In this document: piece by piece, positions 12,310-22,438 of the stretch
How positions within the stretch are numbered: the stretch's first letter is position 1
How the letters are laid out: each line of letters starts with the position of its first letter
Source of the DNA: Tetragonia tetragonoides
Lineage: Eukaryota > Streptophyta > Magnoliopsida > Caryophyllales > Aizoaceae
Assembly (NCBI GenBank): GCA_038025085.1
Contig: CM076143.1
Location: 15,857,501 to 15,921,500 of the forward strand
Length of the DNA stretch: 64,000 bases
Direction of reading: 5' to 3'
Notes under the pieces: model-generated
What the model saw: the letters and a program-made list of their open reading frames with translations, nothing else
Told to the model about the DNA's origin: nothing
Database searches by the model: none
Translations under genes and position numbers: made by a program

Positions 12310-13370
12310 TAGAGTTCGACTTTTTAAAGTCATGATTCCAGGACATTTTGAGCAAGAACTAGTAATTTGATACTATTTATGATATAATATAATATGAGAA
12401 AGTTGGAATTTACTCATACTTCATTTTGGACATGTTTTGCAGCCTATTTCAAAGAGTTTCACGAGATAATTTGGCCATCGCATTATTACGGATGAGATTC
12501 TTCACGACATAAGTGGTGATTTATGGTATGTTAAATTGGAAAGGAGGGGTGAATATACCTACATCACTGAAGGGTGGGCTGATTTTGTAAATGATCATCA
12601 AATTCAAGTTGGTTGGTTCCTAGTTTTTCATCTTCTAACTACTCCATCTAATTTCAATGTCACCATATTTGCTGAACATGCTTGTGAAATGTTTTATGAT
12701 GCTCAAGAAATTGTGATAATGATGAGACTGTAGAATTGAATGGTAATGATGAGAATGTGGACCTTGATGATGGTGATGATAGTGTGCAAGTTGTTGGATA
12801 TAAGGAGAATGATGAAAATGATATGTCTGACATGTTCACCGTATTGAGCATTTCTTCATTTGATGAACCGTCCACAGGAGGAAAGAATTACTTCCACGAC
12901 AATTCTTCATACCTTGGCAAAACTTCCTCCCTCGGCCAATCTAGAGAAATGGAAATAGAAATTTCAGAGGACTCTGATGGAGAGCAAGATGAAGACTCAG
13001 CGGACTCTGATGGAGAGGAAGATGAAGATTCGCTGGCATCACCAAATTTGGATGTCGAGGGTCCTCGAAAAGCCCCACGAGGTATTATTTCTATCAATTT
13101 AATGCATACATGTTTATTTTATTTTGTTCTATCTTTCACTTTTTATTGATTTATTCAATTGAAACATGATTGTTTGAAGTATAACATAAAAGTATCATTT
13201 GTATAAAGAATAATTATTAGCTTGTACATATCATATGCAGTTACTAAATCCAAGATTATCCACTAATCCAACAGGAGACCAGTCACTCAAGCGGAGATAA
13301 CGCAACATACCACTATGCTCAAAGATTCGTCAAGCAGATGGGAAACCCGCCTCAACCTCCTATCATGATT
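12310..13370 (+). pseudogene. REM-type B3 gene, copy 2, one B3 domain plus acidic tail, broken
   Basis: Exon 1 ends VRLFKVMIPGHFEQEL near 12361. Exon 2 starts at 12443 after an AG and encodes a well preserved B3 domain 1 (GEYTYITEGWADFVNDHQIQ, then VGWFLVF and FNVTIF), but with a TAA at 12467-12469 in place of the Glu codon of copy 1. A frameshift follows the domain near 12715. The acidic tail (12736-13080, rich in SDGEQDED repeats) is open in another frame. A further exon, 13245-13370, matches the post-acidic exon of copy 1. The second B3 domain is missing; the sequence runs into the palindrome centre. Confidence 0.82.
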
Positions 13371-13423
13371 TAAATGAGAAAAATAGGGGAAGAAAATAAA
13401 ATTGTCTTCCATAGAAAATTGTT

Positions 13424-13480
13424 GGAGTCTTACAGAAAGACAAGAAAATTGTCTTCCATAGAAAATTTGGCTTGGCTTAG

Positions 13481-13575
<95 letters not shown>

Positions 13576-13897
13576 GGTAAGTTCCACTGAGCTATGGTGG
13601 GGGTGCAGGTGGGGGTGAGTGAGACAGAGAGCGGTGACAGGGAGAGAAGGGTAGAGAGAGACGGTGGTGAATTCTACTGAGCTATGGTGGGGATGGAGCG
13701 GAGGGGGTGAATGACACAGAGAGCGGTGAGAGAGATATAAGGGTTTAAAGGTTAATTTGGTTGCTTTAGAACATGTGAAATGACTACTTAACCCCTCAGT
13801 TAGTTTTCCAAATCAGCACCTTTAAATTGTACTAAAGCTGATCTGTCAAGCCAAATTTTCTTTGGAAGACAATTTTCTTATCTTCCCGTAAGACTCC
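13424..13897. mobile_element. Core of the B3 palindrome: GA-rich unit with about 56-bp terminal inverted repeats
   Basis: The left end GGAGTCTTACAGAAAGACAA continues through GAAAATTGTCTTCC to AAATTTGGCTTG at about 13476. The right end at 13838-13897 is its near-perfect reverse complement. Similar sequence ends the right element at 46456-46492. The interior is GA-rich with repeats of GAGCTATGGTGGGG. It may be a non-autonomous relative of the large element, or the fused termini of two inverted copies. No clear target duplication is visible, because the flanks are themselves inverted. Confidence 0.6.
13483..13573 (+). repeat. (GA)n microsatellite, about 91 bp
   Basis: Uninterrupted GA dinucleotide run inside the palindrome core. 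Confidence 0.98.
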
Positions 13898-13929
13898 AAG
13901 AATTTTCTATGGAAGACAATTTTCTTCCC

Positions 13930-14990
13930 GTGTTTTTCTCATTTGAATCATGATAAGAGGTTTAGGTGGGTTTTCCATCTTGTTGACGAATCGTTGAGCG
14001 TAGCGGTGTGTTGCGTTTATCTCCGCTTGGGTCACTAGTATCATGTTGGATGAGTGGATAATCATGGAACTAGTAATTGCATATGATATGCACAAGTTAA
14101 TAATAAATCTTTCTACAAATGATAATTTTATGTTATACTTCAAACAATGATCATAATTCAATTGAATAAATCATAAAAAAGAAGAAGATAGAACAAAATA
14201 AAATAAACACGTATGCTTTAAATTGATAGAAATAATACCTCTTGGGGATTTTTTAGAGCCTCGGCATCCAAATTTAGTGATTCCGGCGAATCTTCATCTT
14301 GCTCTCCATCAGAGTCCTCTGAAATATCTATTTCCATTTCTCTAGATTGGCCGAGGGAGGAAGTTTGGCCAAGATTTGAAGATTGGTCGTGGAAGTAATT
14401 CTTGCCTATCGTGGACGGTTTATCAGTTGAAGAAATGCTCAACACGGTGAACGAGTCAGACATATCATTATCATCATTCTCCTTATAGCCAACAATTTGC
14501 ACACTATCATCACTATCATCAATGTTCGCATTCTCATCATAATCATTCAATTCTATATTCTCATCATTATCATCATTTTCTTGAGCATCATAAAATATTT
14601 CACAAGCATGTTCAGCAAATATCGTGACATTAAAATTAGATGGAGTAGTTAGAAGATGAAAACTAGGAACCAACCAACTTGGATTTAATGATCATTTACA
14701 AAATCAGCCTACCCTTCAGTGATGTAGGTATATTCACCCCTCCTTTCCAACTTAACATACCATAATCACCACTTATGTCGTGAAGAATCTGATCTGTAAC
14801 AATGCGATGGCCAAATTCTCTCGTGAAACTCTTTGGAATAGGCTTCAAAGCATGTCCAAAATGAAGTATGAGTAAAATCCAACTTTCTCATTTTATATAT
14901 ATCTCATAAATAGTATCAAACTTACTAGTTCTTGCTCAAAATGTCTGGGAATCATGACTTTAAAAAATCGAGCTCTATCGAATGAATTTG
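13930..14990 (-). pseudogene. REM-type B3 gene, copy 3 (inverted), broken
   Basis: On the minus strand, exon 1 lies near 14930-14990, B3 domain 1 at about 14600-14850, the acidic tail at about 14240-14600 (open, with ISEDSDGEQDEDS), and the post-acidic exon near 13930-14060. The domain has lost one base (GGTGATTATGG against GGTGATTTATGG in copy 2), has TAG in place of the Trp of the GW motif, and a TAA shortly after. It is the mirror partner of copy 2 across the palindrome. As in copy 2, the second B3 domain is missing. Confidence 0.8.
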
Positions 14991-15145
14991 CCATATTGTC
15001 GTTTCTAACTACAATTTTCATGAATGAAAACGAAATTAGAATTAAGAGTAAATGATAATCCACAGCAAATTATACCTATTTACCCTCTAAACATCATTAT
15101 CTATAATTCAATGTATGTCACTAATCATTTAATAGAGACAAAGTT

Positions 15146-15764
15146 GGCGACACCAGTACCACCACAAACATCATCGTCAAGGTTCGAAGGTAACAAAAAC
15201 CACCTCCACTCCGAATCGTGAAATTGTGTCACCACCATCGAGGTTCGTCGTGTTCCACCATCCATGTCTATGTTTGTCTTTCCTTGTTGGATCCCCTCAG
15301 TCAATTGCTTGTGTTGATTAGTATCCTAAAACCCTAAATTTTATAGATTTATATGAAATTTGTCCAAATAAGTGTTGGTTTGTGATTAATGGTTTGTGAT
15401 TATTTGTTTGTGATTATTGGTTTGTGATTATGGTTTGTGATTATTGGACATCGATGTCAAATGTTATCATATATGTTTGACAATATTTGATGTTTTGATT
15501 ACCCATCTGATGACTTGTGATATACAATTAGCTAGAGATGCCATTGACAATTTATTATTGACTCATTGATGTTTTCATTCATTGAAGGACTTTGCCTTAA
15601 TGGATTATAAACGTGACATGAAAAAAAAAAAGCAGACCTGTACTTTTCTAAGAGTTGAGATTTTTGTCTGTCACCAAAAAATAAAGTTTACAAACTCAGG
15701 ACCATGCATATAGCTAAATATGTTGAATTAGTAGAAATACTCAAATTGATATTGACCTCCTTTT
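15146..15764. other. Unassigned spacer
   Basis: Homology to the left palindrome arm stops near 15145. The rest has a short array of TTTGTGATTATTGG-like phrases (15370-15445) and no recognisable gene. Confidence 0.5.
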
Positions 15765-16320
15765 CACCACAAAAAAAATCAAAAAATGGCTGCAGAAATT
15801 AGCTACGGAATCAATTCCGTAGCTAATTAGCGGCGGAAATTATAAATCCCGCAGCTAAATTAGCTACGGAAACTATTAGCGGCGGAAAATAATATTCCGA
15901 TGTTGCTGAAAATTTAAAAAAAAAAAAAAAAAAAAGGTTAGCTGCGGAATTTATTAATTCCGTAGTTAAATTAGCTACGGAATTAATAAATTCCGCAGCT
16001 GACTTTATTTTTTTGAACTAGGTAAGTATGGGTTAAATAGAATATATCACACTATACTAACAAGGAAGCATGAATTGGAGTGGTGGTGTTGGCTTCACTT
16101 TCCACACTGCAGACCAGTGTTCGAACCCTCGCGCGAGAGGAGATGAGGAGTTAATTCCTCACAGGCGAGCAGGCAAAGCCGCAAGCGCGACGCTCAATTC
16201 GACAGCTTTTTAGCTGCGGATTGATTCCACAGCTGATTCCGCCGCTGAGGCTTCACAACGGCGAATTTGAGCCAATAGCGGCGGGTATTTTCCGCAGCAA
16301 AAAAGCGTTTTTTTGTAGTG
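15765..16320. mobile_element. Non-autonomous CACTA element, 556 bp
   Basis: Ends CACCACAAAAAAAATC (left) and, inverted, CACTACAAAAAAACGC (right), the CACTA/En-Spm terminus. It is flanked by a 3-bp TTT on both sides (15762-15764 and 16321-16323). Subterminal arrays of TAGCTACGGAAT and AGCTGCGGAAT in both orientations are typical of the class. No transposase. Confidence 0.88.
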
Positions 16321-16431
16321 TTTGTTAATCGGCTTGATTTCCCTAATCCTTGATTTCGTTAATTGCCTTGATTTTCCTAATTGGTCAATGCGTTGCATTA
16401 GTCCGTCAAGTTGATGATAATAAATGGTTAT
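16321..16431. other. Short host segment between two CACTA elements
   Basis: About 110 bp of non-repetitive sequence separates two CACTA elements that both inserted at TTT. It probably continues the upstream flank of the Athila fragment. Confidence 0.4.
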
Positions 16432-16748
16432 TTTCACTAGTACAAAACAAGTCATTGGCGTCGGTTGAAAACCCTAATAGGCGTCGGTTTTCAACCGACG
16501 TGTATGGAGGGGACGCCTATGCCATAGACAATAGGCGTCGGTTGTCGAACCGACGCTAGAAAGGTTATTGGCGTCGGTTCTTCAAAACAACCGACGCCTA
16601 TAATATTACTTTTAGCGTCGGTCGACTAAGTCAACCGACGCCTATTCTTAACATAGGCGTCTGTTCACCTAGACAACCGACGCCATTTGTCTTTTTTGTT
16701 TTTGTTTTTGTTTTTTTGGTACCCAACAGGAAAAGTAAATCAATTTTA

Positions 16749-16813
16749 CGGGTTTCGAACCCACGTCTTTTGTGCAATACCACAATTGCTCTACCATCTG
16801 AGCTAATAGGCTT
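16749..16813 (-). repeat. tRNA-like segment (short SINE or tRNA pseudogene) in the CACTA element
   Basis: On the minus strand, an A-box-like TTAGCTCAGATGG and a perfect B box GGTTCGAAACC are spaced as in a tRNA, with D-arm and T-arm pairing. The acceptor stem does not pair and the anticodon stem closes only on a 6-nt loop, so it is not a functional tRNA. An A/T-rich tail with GTTTTT repeats follows on the + strand left side (16690-16720), as in a SINE. Confidence 0.5.
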
Positions 16814-16869
16814 CAAAAATTAATAAAACATATATACCAAATGCCAATTTGAGAACAATTCGAGTAATA

Positions 16870-18085
16870 CTAAAAACAATCTATCAGTTTGAATAGAAAA
16901 GCAAGATGAAAATTTAGCAACACTGAAACCAAACCAGTTGATGGGAAAACCCAAAAACATAACAGAAAAAAACGAAGAAGCAGATTTATGTTATTAAGGC
17001 ATATAATGAGATACTCTGTAAAATGTGATTGAATATACCCTTGAGCAACCAAATTTCAGTAATTTCACAATCCAAAGTTTGCAAGCAGACGTTTATGTGC
17101 ACGTCAATTACTTCAGATACTATCTGGTTTAGTCAATACATCACCAACTCAACATCTTACATTTACCAGTTCAATCCTTGGATTATTCACCAATACAAAC
17201 AGCAAAATATATAGGCAAATTCAATGATTAAATATGACAGAATACCTCTGTAGCCACAGAAAGGTGTCCCTTCCTACCTCCTGCATGACCTTGTAACTTC
17301 ATCTGCCAAGGTTCCAAAAAGGAAAACTGCAACACTTTTTGATTCCAGTTATTCCTAAGGTCCAATACTGTCATGGCTCACAAATGTTGGCAGTTCCTTG
17401 TGTCTTCTTGAAATAAGATGCAGGGTCACCTTATCGCGCAGAACTTCATCTAGATAAACAAACGTAAGATGCCATTTATAATGGGTTGAGTTGACAAAAC
17501 CAATACATATTGATGAACTCAAAGATATATTGAGACAAGTGATAAACAACAAGCAAAGCATTTAACAAAACTAAAATTTATTCAGTAAAATGTGATTAAA
17601 ATTATTATTGTAAACTTGATTTAGGTGTTCCATTTGAGAATGTACCAAGTAACAGCCAATATTCAAAGCCATTAAATCATGCATACCTTGATTTTCATGT
17701 GCGAAACAACCAATCTTCATTGCCGAAACAGTACTAACACAGATTACCAAACACTCTTAAGCATAAAAATAGTACCTAACAGTTGGCTTTTCCTGCTTTT
17801 TCTGGCTGCTGAATTGTCATATTAGTTAGCAGAAAGAACAAGGGTGCTGGTAATATTGCCATATTGGTGTGTCATGGGATTGCTGACCTTTCTGTAATTT
17901 TAATAGCACATATTCATATAAGTTGTTAAGCATCTAACCAAACTCAGAGAGGTGCTGCACCAAACAATCCAGAGGTCCACAAACAGGAGAAAAAGAAAAC
18001 AATTAAAAAGCTAAACAACACTGCTAAACAACAGAACCAAAATATGAAGCTGAAAATAAGCTAAAGTTATGTTGTTCATACACAC
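16870..18085 (-). other. CACTA interior, possible further captured exons
   Basis: No ORF is identified with confidence. On the minus strand, a short open stretch near 17375-17460 (LRDKVTLHLISRRHKELPTF) may be another exon of the captured transcript. Nothing else is recognisable. Confidence 0.3.
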
Positions 18086-18197
18086 CTGGAATATCCGTTG
18101 TGAGCTGCAGCTCCAATTACAAGTCTCTCAAACAAGTGTTGCTCTATGAGTCCCACTGCCCCATTCTCTAGAGTGTCCATTTCAATGTGTAAGTTCT
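18086..18197 (-). pseudogene. Captured exon of a USP-domain (U-box kinase-type) gene
   Basis: The segment is framed by an AG acceptor (TGCAG at 18198-18202) and a GT donor (18085-18084) and is open throughout. It encodes HIEMDTLENGAVGLIEQH and then LVIGAAAHNGYS. The LV(I/M)GAA...YSR ending matches the USP-like domain of plant U-box protein kinases (PUB32/33 type) as I know it. Only one exon is recognisable and it is inside a CACTA element, so I infer transduplication of a host gene fragment. Confidence 0.5.
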
Positions 18198-19110
18198 CTG
18201 CACATAAGCCAAAATTGAATATGAACATGTGAAGATAAGTCTAAGACAACTAATTCATAAGTTCGAACAATGATACAATATTAATAGGAAGCGAAAACAC
18301 TACCCATACGAAGATAAAATTAAAACAGTTGCACTATGTGAGCATATGAAGATAAAATTAAAACAGCTGCACTATGTAAAATGGAATTATCCCTTTAACA
18401 ACAACCTACAACATGACAAATTAAACAGACGATGACAAATATACATATCTATTTCAAAGACTTCAAACACATTACAAGAACTAGGATAGAGAGAGATGAA
18501 TTACCAAATTCTAACTAATCCTGACTACCTGACTTTGTCCCTTCCTGCATTCCTAAACAAGCCCAACCCAAAACCAAACATTAACAAGAGATTATTAGAC
18601 TGTAAACAAGGGGATAAAAAAACAAGAAGAAAAGAAAAAAAGTATCAGAATTCACTCTTTTGCTCAAAGAAGTGAAAGAACCACAAGAAATTCAAACAAA
18701 CACAGTTAGTTAATACATGATAGCAAGAACTAGAAACAATCTTAAACATTAACAAATTCTGCATACCTAAATTGCTACAATCAAACAAAATCAGTTGCTT
18801 GTGAGTGCATTTAATCAAGCAAAAAACAGAGGTAAGCCAAGAATAAGGCCAACTAACAATTGAACCAAAACCTACAGTATAAGACCTCTACATCAGCAAT
18901 TTAAGACTATTTTAGAATCAGATCAGAGGAAAAACACAGGATCTAAACTCAAACTTTAAAACCCAGGTAAGAAAGCACAAATTTGGCTAGCAAACCCAAA
19001 TCAAACTAAAAACTTCATAACCGTAAGATTAATCAGATCATAATTTCACAAAATCGCCATAGTAATTCAACAAAAACAGAATAGAACACATTGATTCGTG
19101 AAAAAGACGC
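18198..19110 (-). other. CACTA interior, intron-like
   Basis: AT-rich and without recognisable coding sequence. It is bounded on the minus strand by a donor-like CAG|GTAAAT near 19117 and the acceptor at 18198-18202, so it is plausibly an intron of the captured gene. Confidence 0.35.
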
Positions 19111-19330
19111 ATTTACCTGTGAATTAATTCGCAACTTATTGGTTGGGTAAAAGAGTTTTGCGTTCTCTCTCCATTTGATCTTCGTGTTTCTAGGGTTTTG
19201 GGGTGCCGTTGGGTTTGTGTTCGTGCCTCTGGAAAACGCTGTCTAATTCTCTCTCTTTGAGTAGATCTACGACGACGTTTTCTTTTTTTGCTGGGGAAAG
19301 AGAGATGGAGGTGGATGGAGGAGAGCAAGG
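19111..19330 (-). other. Captured 5'-UTR-like segment
   Basis: The minus strand shows CT-rich leader sequence, AAACCCTAGAAACACGAAG and an ACAG|GTAAAT donor. This is the typical look of a plant 5' UTR followed by an intron. It lies upstream of the USP-like exon in the same orientation. Confidence 0.4.
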
Positions 19331-19650
19331 AGGTGGGTTGGGTTAATGAGGGCAGACTGAAAATGAGGAGTTTTGAGGTAACAAGGCACGTGTATTTTTT
19401 TTTTGTTGTAATTTTTAAGTTATGGGTGTCGGTTGTTCAACTAATCCGACGCCTATGCTCTGCCGCTATTTGTTTTTTATTTTTTAGTAGTTTTGGCGTC
19501 TGTTCTTATCCACAACCGACGCATATTCTTCATCACTTATTTACAAATATGCAACCGCACAGCGATAGGCATCAGTTGTTACCAATAACCGCCGCTATTA
19601 GGCGACGCATATAGACCTTTTTGTACTAGTGTTTGAAGGTTCATCTAAAC

Positions 19651-20891
19651 ATGGTTGATAAGAGGAAAAGGGCCTCCAAAGACCCCAAAACAAATACCAA
19701 ACCTAAAGTTAATTCCCCAAGTAAACCTTATGGTATTGTGTTTAAAGATGACAACCAAAAGAAGAGGTGTCACTCAATAGTAAAACGCAAGATTGTTCCT
19801 ACACGATACATGGATGATAGTTTTGTTGTTTGTAAGGGTATAGAGGATGATCTAAATGAGATATTTGCTAGAATTTGATGGAATCAATTTGGGAAATAAA
19901 ATTTCCAACTTATGAGAGGTTGACTTTGGATTTTTTTCAGTTCCGTTAAATATGTTGTGTTGAACGGTGACGGTGTTGAGGAAGAAGGTGTGACATTTAG
20001 ATTGTGTAATGTCGATGTTTAATGGAATATGGCTAGATTTAATGATGTTTTTGGGTTTCCAATAGGGGGGAGTAAGAAATCAAAACATCCTGATTTTGAT
20101 GTTGTGAAAGTGTGGGGGTCAATTACCCTTGAAAATACATTTCCAAGTAAAGGGGGACAAGCTACTACAATTCAAAACCCATGTTTTTGTTGTGCCCATA
20201 GGATCTTGGCTCATACGGTGTTTGGCCGAGGTGGTAATGATGGTCAAGTGAGAGTTGATGAGCTATTTTTTATGGTGTATGATGAATGGACACAAGGCTG
20301 ATACTGGTTATTTTATGGTTAGTCATATGGAGAAAGTGGGGACAAAGAAAGATGGGGAAATTGTAATAGGTGGGGTGATTACACCTATAGCTATAGTGAT
20401 AGGGTTTGAGGAAGAGGTTAAGAAACTTGAGGAGGTAAAGAAAGCACTAGGATTGATCAAGAGCCTTTAATCGCCATGAAGATATTAGTGAAAAAAGGGG
20501 ATCAATATTTTTGGAACTTGAAAGACAAATCACAAATTGCTCTCCCTACTAAAGATAAGTTGACGATAAACAAATCGGAGAATTAGATGATGGACAAAAA
20601 TTAGAGTTTGGATAAGCCACAAGATCCCAACTTTGATTTCACTGCATGTGATCTCAAATCCAGTTCCAACAGGCCAAATTTGGAAGATGCAAATGGTGGA
20701 GGGCAATGCACAAAATACAAAAATCAGTTCGTGAGGAAAATGACGATATAGTTAGGCTTAAGATGGGGCTGAAGGTTATTTTTGACCAAATAAACAAAAT
20801 TCTATGTAAAGTGGACAAACTTGAATGGATGGTTGAAAGAGCACACAATTGGTATGACTCTCAAGGCCATTTTAGACCACCCAAACCATAG
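19651..20891 (+). pseudogene. Athila-type retrotransposon ORF1 protein fragment
   Basis: The frame starts at ATG 19651 (MVDKRKRASKDPK). It carries the Athila ORF1 hallmarks in order: IVPTRYMDDSF, FPTYERLTLDF, FNDVFGFPIGG, a proline-anchored NPCFCCAHRILAHTVFGRG, VRVDELFFM, then after a frameshift near 20295 GEIVIGGVITPIA. A C-terminal piece continues to 20891. Stops near 19876 and 20020 and the frameshift break it. Athila is a Ty3/gypsy lineage, but no LTR, protease or reverse transcriptase is seen nearby, so this is an orphan piece. Confidence 0.85.
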
Positions 20892-21726
20892 GTAGGGTCA
20901 TTTTGACAACTAATTAGTTGTTTCTATTTTTTGATAGTACATAAAGAATTTGTCCTTCTTACAATGTCGTTTGTTTCAACATTTTCAGTGACATTGGAAA
21001 GAACAATCATATTTTGGAACTCAAAGGTTTCAAAGTTGTTGAGCATACAATAACTGTTTTGGGTAATTCTGAATGTGTACATGTGTTTTATAGATTTGGC
21101 ACAGTTGGTAGGTCTCCTTTGAAACAATGAAACCAAGGATTTTGAAGTACTGTCCCTTAGAAAATTTTCCATTACCTTATCATGGATGTGTAATACTCAT
21201 ATAGTACAACCATGCACGGAATGACAATGGATATATCCAACACCATAGGTGCATATTTTACTAGATGATTATGGTTTATTGCTTAAATGAGATATTTTGG
21301 TTGCTATGGCAAATGACACATTTCGCACATTATCACAGATTTTACAGTGAGGAGCTTAGTTAGTTTCCTGTTAGGACTAATTGGAGTTTCATATTTCAAA
21401 TTCTCTTTTTTTGTTTTTTCTCTGCTGTATGTGTTTGGTCCCACTCCCAAGAAAATCATAGATAATCCTTTTCCCAACAATTCATAGAATATTACACCTT
21501 AATTATATCAAAAAATTAAATAAATAAATAAATTTTGGTTGGTATGGCAAATCACAGATTTGGCACATTAGAAAGCAAATAAGGCTATATTTCCTTTTTC
21601 ATTCATAAATAATTAGATAGACCTTCATCTTACACTAAAGATTGCAAATGACATTGACAACAACGATAACAAATGAAACCCCCCAAGGTGCAATCCATAC
21701 ACATTTCACATCCATTTCCAATCATT
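20892..21726. other. Unassigned spacer
   Basis: No recognised gene or repeat family. A phrase GGTATGGCAAATCACAGATTT (21541-21561) resembles one near 21304-21340, so there may be a diverged local duplication. Confidence 0.35.
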
Positions 21727-22200
21727 CTTTACTGATAAATTGCTAAGAACAGAACCAACATTATGAAGAAAGCATTGAAACCCATCTTACAAACATTTCG
21801 GACTTTTTCAACCACTGCATCTACCTTCTTTCCCATATGTAGAAGCTTCACGAGTTGGTTGGCATCCACACCAGTTAGGTGGTTGTTGGTGCTAGCCTCC
21901 AGACCCGGATGACATTTGTTGGTCCTAACCTCCAAAACAGCAATATCATGGACCCACCCACTGATGGGTGTTGGATGACAATAGGATTTGGAGGTCTAAT
22001 AATATGCTCATTACCAACCCACAACCAAAACTTACACTTTTCACATTTGAAATAAGTGTAATTGGGATTCTTCGCGGTTCCACTAATTATATCAGCATGC
22101 AATGGTGGACTGTAGTCACACAATTGTTTCCTAAGCTTCATTTTACATGGACCCGCCCACTGATGGGTGTTGGATGAGGATGATCCATGAAGTAAGTTCG
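21727..22200 (-). pseudogene. GRF-type zinc-finger protein with C-terminal membrane segment, frameshifted
   Basis: GRF zinc fingers bind single-stranded nucleic acid in characterised proteins; many small plant GRF proteins are uncharacterised. On the minus strand the frame reads LCDYSPPLHADIISGTAKNP then YTYFKCEKCKFWLW, matching the GRF pattern (C, then N-P, then F.C..C.F..W). A frameshift near 21935 leads to a second part with a hydrophilic stretch and a C-terminal hydrophobic segment (AFFIMLVLFLAIY), the usual architecture of these small plant proteins. The ATG near 22190 is one base out of frame with the domain, so the start is also damaged. It is divergent from the gene at 22439. Confidence 0.7.
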
Positions 22201-22277
22201 CACTAAGTTGTGTGAAATGAAAAGAAGGAAACAAATATCAGAGGTTGTGGCAAAATAAATGGGAAGTGTACTAGGAG

Positions 22278-22286
22278 TATTTATAA
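22278..22286 (-). promoter_or_regulatory. TATA box of the GRF gene
   Basis: Minus-strand TTATAAATA lies about 90 bp upstream of the likely GRF start. It is one of two outward-facing TATA boxes in a spacer of roughly 250 bp. Confidence 0.5.
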
Positions 22287-22381
22287 TCCCAACAAATACA
22301 TGGAAAAAATAAAAGTTTAATAATTTAAACTTTACAATAAACATGTATATTAATAATAATATTAAAATGAAACCTAATTTT

Positions 22382-22390
22382 CTATAAATA
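22382..22390 (+). promoter_or_regulatory. TATA box of the 114-residue gene
   Basis: CTATAAATA followed by GGG, 49 bp upstream of the ATG at 22439. Good plant TATA match and spacing for a short 5' UTR. Confidence 0.6.
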
Positions 22391-22438
22391 GGGTATCAAC
22401 TACTAGTATGATGTCGAAACAAACCCAAAATATCAAAA

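Larger units (their letters stand above)
12150..15145. repeat. B3 foldback: about 1.3-kb inverted arms around a 474-bp core
   Basis: 12150-13479 and 13838-15145 are inverted repeats that include the exons, introns and post-acidic region of the B3 gene. The arms differ by many substitutions and small indels, so the structure is old or the arms diverged before joining. A transcript crossing the centre would fold into a long hairpin. Confidence 0.85.
16435..19631. mobile_element. Non-autonomous CACTA element, 3.2 kb, with captured gene pieces
   Basis: Ends CACTAGTACAAAACAAG and, inverted, CACTAGTACAAAAAGG, with TTT duplicated on both sides (16432-16434 and 19632-19634). The subterminal repeat GGCGTCGGTT occurs many times in both orientations at 16455-16685 and again at 19425-19615. 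The interior contains a tRNA-like segment, a USP-domain exon and a 5'-UTR-like segment, but no transposase. The right end lies 17 bp upstream of the Athila ORF1 ATG. Confidence 0.9.

Noticed and set aside
13374..13580. Open frame of alternating Arg-Glu residues
   Set aside because: It is simply the translation of the (GA)n microsatellite.
16095..16150. Second SINE or tRNA-like head (GTTCGAACCC) in the 556-bp CACTA element
   Set aside because: Only a B-box-like phrase is present; no A box at proper spacing, no tail.
16749..16813. Functional tRNA gene
   Set aside because: Acceptor stem does not pair and the anticodon loop has six bases.
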